Assembly (NCBI RefSeq): GCF_964020115.1
Contig: NZ_OZ026542.1
Coordinates: 3,179,436-3,243,435 of the forward strand
From: Candidatus Regiella endosymbiont of Tuberolachnus salignus
GTDB taxonomy: Bacteria; Pseudomonadota; Gammaproteobacteria; Enterobacterales; Enterobacteriaceae
Reading direction: 5' to 3'
DNA: 64,000 nt
Shown here: positions 34,793 to 43,727 of the stretch, piece after piece
How positions within the stretch are numbered: position 1 is the stretch's first letter
Layout of the letters: every line of letters starts with the position of its first letter
The notes under the pieces: model-generated
The model's input: only the letters and a program-made list of their open reading frames with translations
Databases searched by the model: none
Told to the model about the DNA's origin: nothing
Made by a program: the position numbers and the translations under genes

Positions 34793-36523
34793 ATGGATAG
34801 AACCAATTTAATCAATACCGTGGAAGAACCGGATAACAGGATATCCGATGTAGATTTAACAACGTCCACAGAGCAAAAACAGGTGATACCGCAGTCTGTT
34901 GTTGATGAAGAGCTAGCAACACAACTCATACAGTACCTGATAGAAGCACAAGTCATCCCTGGATTACAGCCAGATAAACTGGCGGATAAAGAAAAGGAAC
35001 TGACCTTTCACTATCTTACCCCCCGTTATCATGATGTTGTCATACGGCAAAACAAAAAGCCGTCGGTATCGGGTTTGACCACCTTTACCGCACTACAACG
35101 AGAGATAACCCAGTCTGTTCTTAATGAAATTGCAGAGAAAACCGGTCTGGAGTTCCGCCAGGTTGAGGATGATGAACTCGCTGATCTGGTCTTTGGTAAT
35201 TTCCATCTTTCAACGGGTACCCTTCTCGGTTTTGTTAATTTCGATGCTGCAACGAGTAGCCTTCTCGGTTTTGTTGATTCCACTACTGTCCCTTCTAAAA
35301 GCAACGAAATCTGGATGAATACCAGGCGGAAGGCTCGCCTAGCTCCAAAGTATTTTAAATTTTTTCTTGTTCATGAAATCGGGCATGCGCTTAGACTGGA
35401 TCACAGCGATGACCTGAAGGATCCTCGCACGATAATGTCGTATAACCCGGGTTCGACGGGATTACAGGTTGCTGATTTTTTGGCTTTATGGACGCTGCAT
35501 GGTCGCGACAGCAATCCGCAATCAGAGGAACGAATAAAGGCTGGGGAACAGGCCAGGGCAAAGATGTGGGCAAGGATAAAGGAAGAGGTAACGCCAGGAG
35601 CCTATTGGAAAAAGTCACTTTTACGTGCGGGGGATACCGATATTGCTCTCGTTTCTATTGATAAAGTACACAGCATGCTATGTGTTGATGTGTTCGATGA
35701 AGCAACAGAGGCAGATGATTATTTCAGAGATAAAACCTATGCTGAGATTAGAATCAGAAATCATGCAGGCAAGGTTATTTTTGAAAAAAAAATAAAAAGC
35801 ACAGGTAGGGTGTCTCCACGTGAAGAGATCCCATTTACTGAGGGCTATCAACTGGAAATTTATCATGCTGAGGCAGAAACCAGTTTACTGTTCGCCTCAG
35901 ATATCCAGGGTGCATCGGTGCCCAATGCCAAAACAAACCGTTTCATCATGACAAAAACCGGGCTGAAAAGGCTGATACCGGCTCATCAAATGACCCTGCT
36001 GGACAGGAATAATTATGCATTTGCTTCTCTTTCTGTGGATGCCGTTGCCAGGCAGCTGGAGATTGATATCAGTAAGCCCCTGGCGGATGAGCATGCTCAG
36101 GACTCCGTTTACGCAAGCATTAACGTGATCAATAAAAAAGGCCGGGTGTTTTTTAAAAAAGAGATCAAAGGCAGTGATACCGGCATGTTACGTACCCGGG
36201 TTTTGTTTTCTGAGGGCGATAAACTGGAGATATATCATGCGCAGGCAGAAGAATGCTTAAAAATTTTCTCTTCTGGTGTCAAGGTTGATGTTGCCGTAGC
36301 TGCAAAAACCACGACCTTTATCATGACACCGAGAGGTCTGGAAAAAATTCTGTTTTCACCTCAGCCAACACAGGGCGATACAGCAGACAAGATGGCTCAG
36401 GCAATGTCTGGTTTTACCCTTTTCCCTTTAGGCGCCGTTTCCTGTCAGCAAGATAACAGGCTAACGCCATCCGAATTTTTCAGTGCTTTGGTCAGTGCAG
36501 GGTCATACAGCGGCTTTTGGTAG
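34793..36523 (+). CDS. Zinc metalloprotease with two mucin-binding-like domains
   Basis: 576 residues. The catalytic region (~85-240) has the metzincin motif HEIGHALRLDH at residues 194-204 (three His ligands and the Glu), like matrixin/serralysin-type peptidases, and an internal duplication LLGFVNFDAATSS / LLGFVDSTTVPSK just before it. Two tandem C-terminal repeats follow (~residues 265-395 and 396-525). Each has the pattern YAEIRIRNHAGKVIFEKKI ... EGYQLEIYHAEAE ... MTKTGLKRL, which fits the putative mucin/carbohydrate-binding domain of enhancin and M60-type proteases. There is no signal peptide or RTX repeats, so the export route is unclear. The likely role is cleavage of host mucin-like or extracellular glycoproteins (inference). 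Confidence 0.75.
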   Translation: MDRTNLINTVEEPDNRISDVDLTTSTEQKQVIPQSVVDEELATQLIQYLIEAQVIPGLQPDKLADKEKELTFHYLTPRYHDVVIRQNKKPSVSGLTTFTALQREITQSVLNEIAEKTGLEFRQVEDDELADLVFGNFHLSTGTLLGFVNFDAATSSLLGFVDSTTVPSKSNEIWMNTRRKARLAPKYFKFFLVHEIGHALRLDHSDDLKDPRTIMSYNPGSTGLQVADFLALWTLHGRDSNPQSEERIKAGEQARAKMWARIKEEVTPGAYWKKSLLRAGDTDIALVSIDKVHSMLCVDVFDEATEADDYFRDKTYAEIRIRNHAGKVIFEKKIKSTGRVSPREEIPFTEGYQLEIYHAEAETSLLFASDIQGASVPNAKTNRFIMTKTGLKRLIPAHQMTLLDRNNYAFASLSVDAVARQLEIDISKPLADEHAQDSVYASINVINKKGRVFFKKEIKGSDTGMLRTRVLFSEGDKLEIYHAQAEECLKIFSSGVKVDVAVAAKTTTFIMTPRGLEKILFSPQPTQGDTADKMAQAMSGFTLFPLGAVSCQQDNRLTPSEFFSALVSAGSYSGFW

Positions 36524-36562
36524 CATGGTAATCTGCCGGATAAATCATTTTCCCTGGCATAA

Positions 36563-37312
36563 CTACTTATCGTATATGGCAGTTCTGATATAAAAGAAGC
36601 CGGATGAAGCTAGCACAACCCCTTTAGGTCCGTGATAGTCACGTCGTTGTTCTATCGCACTGTATATTTCATTGCCACAGGCAGCTACCCCGTAGCAGAT
36701 TAAAAAATCACTGTTAGGGTGCTTTAAATAAGGCAATAAAGAATAGGTCATCGGCACCACCGCTACTGATTCTTGCATGTTGCTGTAAAATGAAAGGCCG
36801 TGGCCGGTAGCGTTATACTCCAGCTGTAACGGCCTCATTTGGGCTGAATACACTAAGGTGCCGGCCGCATTGTAAATCGCTAATCCGTAGCGCGACGTTT
36901 TTTTCGCCATCGCGGCAAAAACATACACCCGCATCGCGGAGGATTGATTAAACCCGCCGGTGAGTTGATAGGCATGATAGCCGGCAACGGGGGCGTGAAT
37001 AAAGGTATGACAGGTGAAGCCGCCAAATAATTTTTCCTTCAGTTTTTCTTTAGACATAGGCAGTGTACTCATGTAGTTAGAATCTATAAATACGCTGTCT
37101 TCAGCCGGATTTGTTCTACCGTAGTGGGCAGTTGCGATTTTTTGTTGGTACTGAACAAAAATAATGATAGGAATATGCTGGGGTATCGAGGTGGTAAAAC
37201 GGGCGCCATGGGTGGCCGTTATCGTTAATCGTTCGATAAGATTCATCGGCGTGACCTCCGGCGACATCCACAGTCTGCCGGCAGGGTTTCTTATTGCAAA
37301 TCCGAATGCCAT
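36563..37312 (-). CDS. Distal phage tail protein, lambdoid type
   Basis: 249 residues starting MAFGFAIRNPAGRLWMSPEV, a start typical of small beta-rich tail-tip associated proteins that follow J in lambdoid phages (DUF6453-like). Its reading frame starts 2 bases after the stop of the 37315 gene. The exact role is unknown; it probably sits at the distal tail or host-contact end. Confidence 0.6.
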   Translation of the reverse strand: MAFGFAIRNPAGRLWMSPEVTPMNLIERLTITATHGARFTTSIPQHIPIIIFVQYQQKIATAHYGRTNPAEDSVFIDSNYMSTLPMSKEKLKEKLFGGFTCHTFIHAPVAGYHAYQLTGGFNQSSAMRVYVFAAMAKKTSRYGLAIYNAAGTLVYSAQMRPLQLEYNATGHGLSFYSNMQESVAVVPMTYSLLPYLKHPNSDFLICYGVAACGNEIYSAIEQRRDYHGPKGVVLASSGFFYIRTAIYDK

Positions 37313-37314
37313 GC

Positions 37315-37599
37315 TTACTCCATATAAACCACAATATCACTGCCCAAGGGATAGAGGTCAGAATCAGGAAAGGTGACGGTATTGCCTGAGATGATGATGT
37401 TTTCAGCGTACAGCGCCTGAGGCCGAGTGCCGGTGTCTTTCATGGTGGTGTCCATCACTTTCAAGGTCAACCCCTCAGGAACCGGGTAGCTTTTTGTGCG
37501 ACCCTTAACCGAAGAGAGGTAATCCAAAATGAAGGTCGGCGTAATAGCCGTAACTAAATCGGTGCCATCGTCTAATTTAATTTGTATGCCGTAATGCAT
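37315..37599 (-). CDS. Small distal tail protein
   Basis: 94 residues (MHYGIQIKLDDGTDLVTAIT onward), compact and beta-rich, tightly spaced with neighbours on both sides in the tail operon. It is part of the region after J. AGGAGC precedes the ATG. No specific function is recognised. Confidence 0.6.
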   Translation of the reverse strand: MHYGIQIKLDDGTDLVTAITPTFILDYLSSVKGRTKSYPVPEGLTLKVMDTTMKDTGTRPQALYAENIIISGNTVTFPDSDLYPLGSDIVVYME

Positions 37600-37617
37600 G
37601 TTTTCGCTCCTTTTTGA

Positions 37618-38103
<486 letters not shown>

Positions 38104-38160
38104 TTACCCATAAAAAAAGATCGCCTTGGCGACCTTGGTTGATTGCTCTATTGTCTATTT

Positions 38161-38739
38161 CTACATCTGGTCTTCGGCATACACCCCCGCCGAAATCACC
38201 GCACCGCCGATGCGTCGTTGGCCGTAGCCAATAGGCACCGGATTGCCTTGTGCGGTAGAATTCACCGGGCTGCCGAAGGCATAGCTGGGCTTGTTATCCG
38301 GGTCTTCGCGGCGTGATAACCCGCTGGGTTGGGGGGAGAGCATCTGCACCACGCCACCGACCATCATCGATATCCCGACAGGCGCTAAGAACTGTGCACC
38401 AGGGATAAAGGACGCTGCCACTAACACCGCACCGATAATGGTTTGAAACACCCCTCCCCATTTACTGCCAATAATCACCGGAGCAATGCGAATGTCTTGA
38501 GTGCCGTAGGCGCTGGCAAGTTCATCTTTGCCAATGTTATTCGCGCCGTTAAATACCGCAAAGGTCAGTCCTTTTGATTGGCTTTGCAACATAAATTGCT
38601 CAAATCCAGGGAGGATAACTGATAGCGCTTTGATCGCTTCTTTTGGTGTCTCTACCGCGAGTTGATGTACACGGCCAAACAAGCGTCCGAGTTTACCATA
38701 CAGGCGGATGGTGCGAAGGGGGGAATGGAATGCTGCCAT
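38161..38739 (-). CDS. I: Lambda-type tail assembly protein I
   Basis: A 192-residue gpI homologue: LRTIRLYGKLGRLFGRVHQL, AVETPKEAIKALSVILPGFE, a hydrophobic middle (IIGAVLVAASFIPGAQFL) and the C-terminal GNPVPIGYGQRRIGGAVISA. gpI acts with J and K in forming the tail tip. The ATG at 38739 follows GGGAG at 8 bases; five upstream codons have no support. A cargo gene separates it from K, where lambda has K and I nearly adjacent. Confidence 0.88.
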   Translation of the reverse strand: MAAFHSPLRTIRLYGKLGRLFGRVHQLAVETPKEAIKALSVILPGFEQFMLQSQSKGLTFAVFNGANNIGKDELASAYGTQDIRIAPVIIGSKWGGVFQTIIGAVLVAASFIPGAQFLAPVGISMMVGGVVQMLSPQPSGLSRREDPDNKPSYAFGSPVNSTAQGNPVPIGYGQRRIGGAVISAGVYAEDQM

Positions 38740-38915
38740 GGTATTGGCTCCCAATAGGAAAAAAGGCTGTAGGGGCAGCCTTTTTATTATAAAGTTGAAA
38801 TGGTATTAATCTTGGATTTTGAGTCTATTTCTTTTGTGAAATTAGTGATGATAATATGCAGTAAGTGAGTGTCTTAAGGATGTCTGTATGATGCTACGGC
38901 TCTCTTCACTGAGCA

Positions 38916-39668
38916 TCACTTCAGCCAGTTATCTAAAGTATTACTACATATAGCTAAAAAGGGATAAAAATCAGAAGTAGAAACGTTTTGACATATATTC
39001 ATAACTTCGCGGAATAGCTTTTTTGTCTTTTTAGAATATTTAATTCCGATAGCACCTGTTGCGGGATTACGGTCATAATTATTCTGAGATGTACACCTGA
39101 ATCTATCCTTGTCTTCATTTACTGATCTACAGAGTTCAACGAGTTTTTTCGTTACTTCATCGTATTTTCCTGGCTTCACAGTATCTTTTATGTACGTTTG
39201 AAAAAACTTATCTACTTTGTCTTCTATTGCTTTTTTAGGCTCGTCGGTGTCCGTGTTCCCTATGCTTTCCTTACTATTAGGAGTAGAAAACCCAATTGAT
39301 GAGTCCGAACTATTTGATTGGGAACAATGATTCTCTCTATCCAAGCCGGAAATTTTTAAGTACTTTGCTGGTTTATTATGAAGAGTGCTATCATCTGCAG
39401 GCCTTTTTCTGAAAGCTATAAGTTTATCTTGGCTGGTAGCAGAACCATGACCCGAGACGGAAGGTTGTCCAAACGACAGAGACTGCCATTTAATTGAAGA
39501 ATCTATTAAAGGATTTAAAAGATCTGCTGGAGATACTGGAAATACTGGCATTGTGCTAATTCGAAATCCAGAATTATTAGCTTCTACTAATGATTTTATG
39601 TCTGTGTCTACTGGCTTTACTTGTGAAGAGGCTCGAAGCTTTGTTATTGACAAAGAACTTATTTTCAT
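38916..39668 (-). CDS. Cargo gene in tail operon, candidate host-directed protein
   Basis: 250 residues with no recognised domain, inserted between K and I. It is AT-rich and has its own flanking gaps (146 bp before, 176 bp after), unlike the tightly packed tail genes. The N-terminus is Ser/Lys-rich (MKISSLSITKLRASSQVKPV). A basic cluster RKRPADD followed by KPAKYLK resembles a bipartite nuclear localisation signal. The C-terminal ~100 residues are helical (EDKVDKFFQTYIKDTVKPGK and after). The start at 39668 follows AAGAGAT; an earlier in-frame ATG lacks this. It may be a secreted effector (inference). Confidence 0.55.
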   Translation of the reverse strand: MKISSLSITKLRASSQVKPVDTDIKSLVEANNSGFRISTMPVFPVSPADLLNPLIDSSIKWQSLSFGQPSVSGHGSATSQDKLIAFRKRPADDSTLHNKPAKYLKISGLDRENHCSQSNSSDSSIGFSTPNSKESIGNTDTDEPKKAIEDKVDKFFQTYIKDTVKPGKYDEVTKKLVELCRSVNEDKDRFRCTSQNNYDRNPATGAIGIKYSKKTKKLFREVMNICQNVSTSDFYPFLAICSNTLDNWLK

Positions 39669-39847
39669 ATTTCTAATCTCTTTTAATTTTATGTTATACA
39701 AACCACAATAATGCCCTTATTGATCATATTATGTACAATAGAGTCATGTAATAAAATATGACAAATATTACATAACTTTAAAATTTTGCAGTTCAATCAA
39801 AATACATTGAACTAATAGCAAAATGATTTAGAAGATACAAAGTCAGG

Positions 39848-40561
39848 TTATATCAATACTTTATACCTTACCACCTTCACGGTACGCTCTTGCCAATACC
39901 CGCCATAGGGCACCCTCTGGCTGGATTTGCCGTACAAATGATGCAGTAACATGCCCTCTGCCAGCAAAATCCCGGCATGATTGGCCACCGGTGCTGAAAC
40001 TTGCATCATCGCTATATCACTGGGCTGAGTTTCTCCACTTACTTCACGAAAACCGCATTGATACCAATTATCCAGATACCTGTTTTCCTGACCCGATTCC
40101 CACCAAGGGTAATCTACCCGATAATCATTGAGTTCAATGCCATGCGTCTGGCGAAAATAAGACAGTATCAGTCCCCAACAGTCGGTATGCCCCAGCACAA
40201 ATTCACGTCCGATCAGCGGCAGCTCGCCGCGTGGCTGAAGGGTGCGTAGATCGCCTTCTGGCCAGCTGATAATATGCCAGGGCAGTTCGCTGTGATCACA
40301 TTGCGCGCGATCTAATGCCGAGGGCTGAGTAGTGGCATCGGGATGACTGTGCACGATTGCCGTGACGGTGCCCCAGTTTTCAGCCTCCATGTAACCTTGC
40401 GGATCGAGATGAAACTGCTCGAGAGGATTAGCGGCCAGATTATGGCAGGGGAAGTAACGTTCTTGCCGTGATTGCTGGGCGATGACACCACAACACTCAA
40501 AGGGATAAGCGGCAGCCGCATGCGCCAGCATCGCTTGTCGCGTTTTTTTACGCATCATCAC
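39848..40561 (-). CDS. K: Lambda-type tail assembly protein K
   Basis: 237 residues with an N-terminal JAB/MPN-type metalloprotease domain (Glu in FECCGVIA, HSHPDATTQPSALD) and a C-terminal NlpC/P60-type domain (DCWGLILSYF with the Cys, NHAGILL with the His). It is a peptidoglycan hydrolase or processing protein of the tail tip. The start overlaps the stop of L (ATGATG). Motifs are intact. Confidence 0.92.
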   Translation of the reverse strand: MMMRKKTRQAMLAHAAAAYPFECCGVIAQQSRQERYFPCHNLAANPLEQFHLDPQGYMEAENWGTVTAIVHSHPDATTQPSALDRAQCDHSELPWHIISWPEGDLRTLQPRGELPLIGREFVLGHTDCWGLILSYFRQTHGIELNDYRVDYPWWESGQENRYLDNWYQCGFREVSGETQPSDIAMMQVSAPVANHAGILLAEGMLLHHLYGKSSQRVPYGGYWQERTVKVVRYKVLI

Positions 40562-41310
40562 CTCTTAACCAGTGCGGAGCCAGGGAAACCGCCAAACGGC
40601 AGCGGCTGATGTTGACCAAAGCGGTTCTTACAATCTTTTAGTAGGCCACGGCATTTATCTTTTGTTACATCCTCGGTGGGATTACCCTGCTCATCAAAAT
40701 ACAGGCTACCCGCATAATCACAGCCATTACCGCTGCGGTAACCTCCGCGCATTGCCCAGCTGCACAGCGAATGAATCTGCCGTGTCGGAAGTAACACCCC
40801 TTGCAAATCCGCCGGACTGGAGAGGGTGAATTCAACCACTTCGTTAGTTTCCATCGATTTGCTGTCGATGTGATAAACCTGGACTTTTTCTTGTTGTGGA
40901 TCGGCCTCAATATTGCCGTGCGGGAAATTACGCGCATCAAGATAGTGTTTGAAGGTATCGTGAATAATGACTTTAGCTTGGAGCAGGTCATCAAATTTCA
41001 GACAAAGTGCAGTGATGACCCCGTTTAAATTGGCGACGGTTAATTTAGGCTGAGCTTGTTGCCCGTCGCTAGCGGTTTCCAGCCCTTCTATCTGTACTGG
41101 CCAAGGGGCATAGTCCTTACCTTGCCACCAAATGGATTTTGCGGGTAATTGCGTTTCATCGCCCCCGGCAGCGGCTAATTCTTCTGGCGTGTAGGCTAAG
41201 GTATCCGCATGAAAGCGTAATATCTCGGCATGAAAGGCGGTGCCGTCGACTTCGAACAAACGAATACGATTGCCCGGCGACAGGCGTTGCAGGTCGGTGT
41301 TAATGGACAT
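40558..41310 (-). CDS. L: Lambda-type minor tail protein L
   Basis: 250 residues. gpL forms part of the tail tip and binds an iron-sulfur cluster. Conserved cysteines are visible in the C-terminal half (SLCSWAMRGGYRSGNGCDYA, DKCRGLLKDCKNRFGQ), as in lambda. It is followed by K with a 4-base overlap and preceded by M at 14 bases. Confidence 0.92.
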   Translation of the reverse strand: MSINTDLQRLSPGNRIRLFEVDGTAFHAEILRFHADTLAYTPEELAAAGGDETQLPAKSIWWQGKDYAPWPVQIEGLETASDGQQAQPKLTVANLNGVITALCLKFDDLLQAKVIIHDTFKHYLDARNFPHGNIEADPQQEKVQVYHIDSKSMETNEVVEFTLSSPADLQGVLLPTRQIHSLCSWAMRGGYRSGNGCDYAGSLYFDEQGNPTEDVTKDKCRGLLKDCKNRFGQHQPLPFGGFPGSALVKR

Positions 41311-41324
41311 GTTTTTACTCGTGA

Positions 41325-41666
41325 TTAAGGCTGAAAGGCTTGTTCAAAGGTAAAGCTGATAGACAGGGTGTTGCCGCCTAAGGGGATCATCTTGATAGAA
41401 TCCGCTATCACACGGTAAAGACCCAAAACGCCATAGGGCGGAGTCCATAAGCACGCTTTTATCGTATGCTGGCGAATAAAAGTCAGTAACGGCAGCATAT
41501 CGGGTTCTGTGCCTTGAAAGGTCAGCGGCCAGGATTGGCGTTCCGGGTTGATGCCATCGCCAGCCACCTGTTGATAGCCGTCGCCAAATTGCGCCACCCT
41601 GATGCGATGTAAAAAGTTCCCCTCCGGGGTACCTTGCGTACGCCAAGTGAAGGTGTTGATTGTCAT
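41325..41666 (-). CDS. M: Lambda-type minor tail protein M
   Basis: 113 residues (lambda gpM 109), with FTWRTQGTPEG, VAQFGDGYQQ and the C-terminal ISFTFEQAFQP typical of the family. The ATG at 41666 gives MTINTFTWR. The longer frame to 41750 adds 28 unsupported residues. The ankyrin cargo gene lies upstream instead of H. Confidence 0.9.
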   Translation of the reverse strand: MTINTFTWRTQGTPEGNFLHRIRVAQFGDGYQQVAGDGINPERQSWPLTFQGTEPDMLPLLTFIRQHTIKACLWTPPYGVLGLYRVIADSIKMIPLGGNTLSISFTFEQAFQP

Positions 41667-41917
41667 GATGTGTACCGGATAAAAAAGAGTCGGTTTGATA
41701 ATTATCGGATCGGCTTCATGAGAGTACACCAAAGAAAAAGTGGAGTTCATTTTTAAAAAATCAAATAACGGTTAATGGCATCATGACTTATCCCTATGAC
41801 CTGCTGGGGATCATTAACCTCTTAAAGGCAACGATCAAAATATAAGATTAAATTCAAACTTCTACAATATTGGCACTAATTCCATCTCGTCGCTTTTCTT
41901 CTGGTAGTTTACGGAAC

Positions 41918-43552
41918 CTATAATATTAATTCTTGAAAATGCTGCATTAGTTTTTTTCTAAAAGCCTCTAATTCTTCATCAGATAAAAGATTTATCATTG
42001 TTTGCAGCAACTCATGTGGCGGAAAAGACAATTTTGTTTCACTTTTTTCATCATTATTCACCTCTGTTACCATTTTAGTTATCATTTCATTCATCCCTAT
42101 TTTTCCGTAGGATAATAGAACCCCTCTCTGTGCTGCTTTTTCAAACTGAACTTGTAGTAAATTACTGACCTGAGGATTACTATCCTTAGTTGCTTGCAAC
42201 ACCACTTCTTTTATTCTTTTATTATTTAGAAGAGTAGCCAGTTTATTTAGATTTCGTTCAGTCATGAAATCAAATAAGGATACCGTAGTACCAAGAATTT
42301 TCTGAATTAAGTTTGGATCTTGATTCCATATATCAGGTAATGGAACACCATTGCTAAGCAGAAGACCTAGAATCTTTAATATTCCTTCTTTTTTAAGAAT
42401 ATTTTTTTCAGCCATGAAATTTAATAAGAATGCTGTAGTATCAGGAATTTTCTGAATTAATTTTTGATCGTTATTCCGTATATCAGTTAATGGCTCATCA
42501 TTGCTAAGTAGAGGAGCCGGGTTATTTAATATTATTTCTTCTTTAATTAGAACTTGTAGAGATTTTTTAGCACTTTTTGATAATCTCTTACCATTTCTAA
42601 GCAGAAAATCCAGAGTATTTAATATCTTTTCTCTATAATGATTTTGTATTTGTAGATAATCCTTGAAAAAAGCAGGCTCACTGAGATATTTTTCAGAAAA
42701 ATCGTGTAAAAATGTTTTTAGATCTGCACCGTTGGCAACCACTTTGACAAGCAGAGTTTGTATTTTTTCTAAAACAATAGGGCTTCTATCCTTAAAATTT
42801 GAGATATACTCGTCACAAGCAAACTGTAAAAAAGTCTCTCCAAAAAATGGATTCTTTGGATACGGATTTGCACCCATTTTAACTAGTTCCCATATTACTT
42901 CTCTTGAAGTTCCGGTGCTGATAGCTAGGGACAAAATCCTCTGTGTACCAATGGATAGATCTGGATCTGCGCCCATTTCAAGGAGTACCCGTATTACTGC
43001 TTCTGAAACTTCGCACTGGAGAGCAAAGAACAAAGCTATTTCTCCATTACAAGTTTGATTTATATCTGCACCATTTATAATGAGTAGTCGTATTATTTCC
43101 GGTGAAGCTTGGCACTGGAGAGCAAAAAACAAAACTGTTTCTCCATTATAAGTTTGATTTATATCTGCACCACTTATAATAAGTAGTCGTATTATTTCTA
43201 GTGAAACTTTATGCTCGAGAGCAGAGAACAAAGCTATTTCTCCATTATGAGATATCTTTGGATCTGCACGCATTTTAAGGAATGCCCGTACTGTTGCTTC
43301 TGGAGCGTTGCTCTCAATAGCAAAGATTAGAGCTAGGACTCCCTTGTGAGGTTGATTTGGATCTGCACCTGATTTAACGAGTTCCAGTAGATCGTTTAAT
43401 CTCGTGCGAGGATCAGGTGTATACGGGATAGCTTGGGAAGTATTCGTCACAGATACCACTTTATGAGAGAAGTCAGTGTTTCCATATGAATTTTCATATC
43501 TTACCGGGTCTACATTGTTTACTGTGTTCACACTGTTACTACCGATTGGCAT
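41918..43552 (-). CDS. Ankyrin-repeat protein in tail operon, candidate effector
   Basis: 544 residues. After a polar N-terminus of ~50 residues (MPIGSNSVNTVNNVDPVRYE onward) come about six ankyrin repeats (residues ~53-240) such as EIIRLLIISGADINQTYNGE, some nearly identical at DNA level. In the C-terminal half a ~37-residue unit is duplicated (PLTDIRNNDQKLIQKIPDTT / PLPDIWNQDPNLIQKILGTT). Ankyrin proteins of symbionts and pathogens often act on host proteins. It interrupts the H-M order of the tail operon, is AT-rich and has its own 5' and 3' gaps, so it is a phage-borne moron. Secretion system unknown. Confidence 0.8.
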   Translation of the reverse strand: MPIGSNSVNTVNNVDPVRYENSYGNTDFSHKVVSVTNTSQAIPYTPDPRTRLNDLLELVKSGADPNQPHKGVLALIFAIESNAPEATVRAFLKMRADPKISHNGEIALFSALEHKVSLEIIRLLIISGADINQTYNGETVLFFALQCQASPEIIRLLIINGADINQTCNGEIALFFALQCEVSEAVIRVLLEMGADPDLSIGTQRILSLAISTGTSREVIWELVKMGANPYPKNPFFGETFLQFACDEYISNFKDRSPIVLEKIQTLLVKVVANGADLKTFLHDFSEKYLSEPAFFKDYLQIQNHYREKILNTLDFLLRNGKRLSKSAKKSLQVLIKEEIILNNPAPLLSNDEPLTDIRNNDQKLIQKIPDTTAFLLNFMAEKNILKKEGILKILGLLLSNGVPLPDIWNQDPNLIQKILGTTVSLFDFMTERNLNKLATLLNNKRIKEVVLQATKDSNPQVSNLLQVQFEKAAQRGVLLSYGKIGMNEMITKMVTEVNNDEKSETKLSFPPHELLQTMINLLSDEELEAFRKKLMQHFQELIL

Positions 43553-43727
43553 GAGAATATCCTATTTGTTAATAATTATTTTTTTAATTATAATATAAAA
43601 AATAATTATCAATCCATTAAAATGCACCGTTTTATTAGGCATTTCTAGTGCTGACATTTTTTATCCTCTGATTAACATGATGAGGTGAACAAAACTGTTC
43701 GTATTTTTTCATTGCCTCTGTTTTTGA

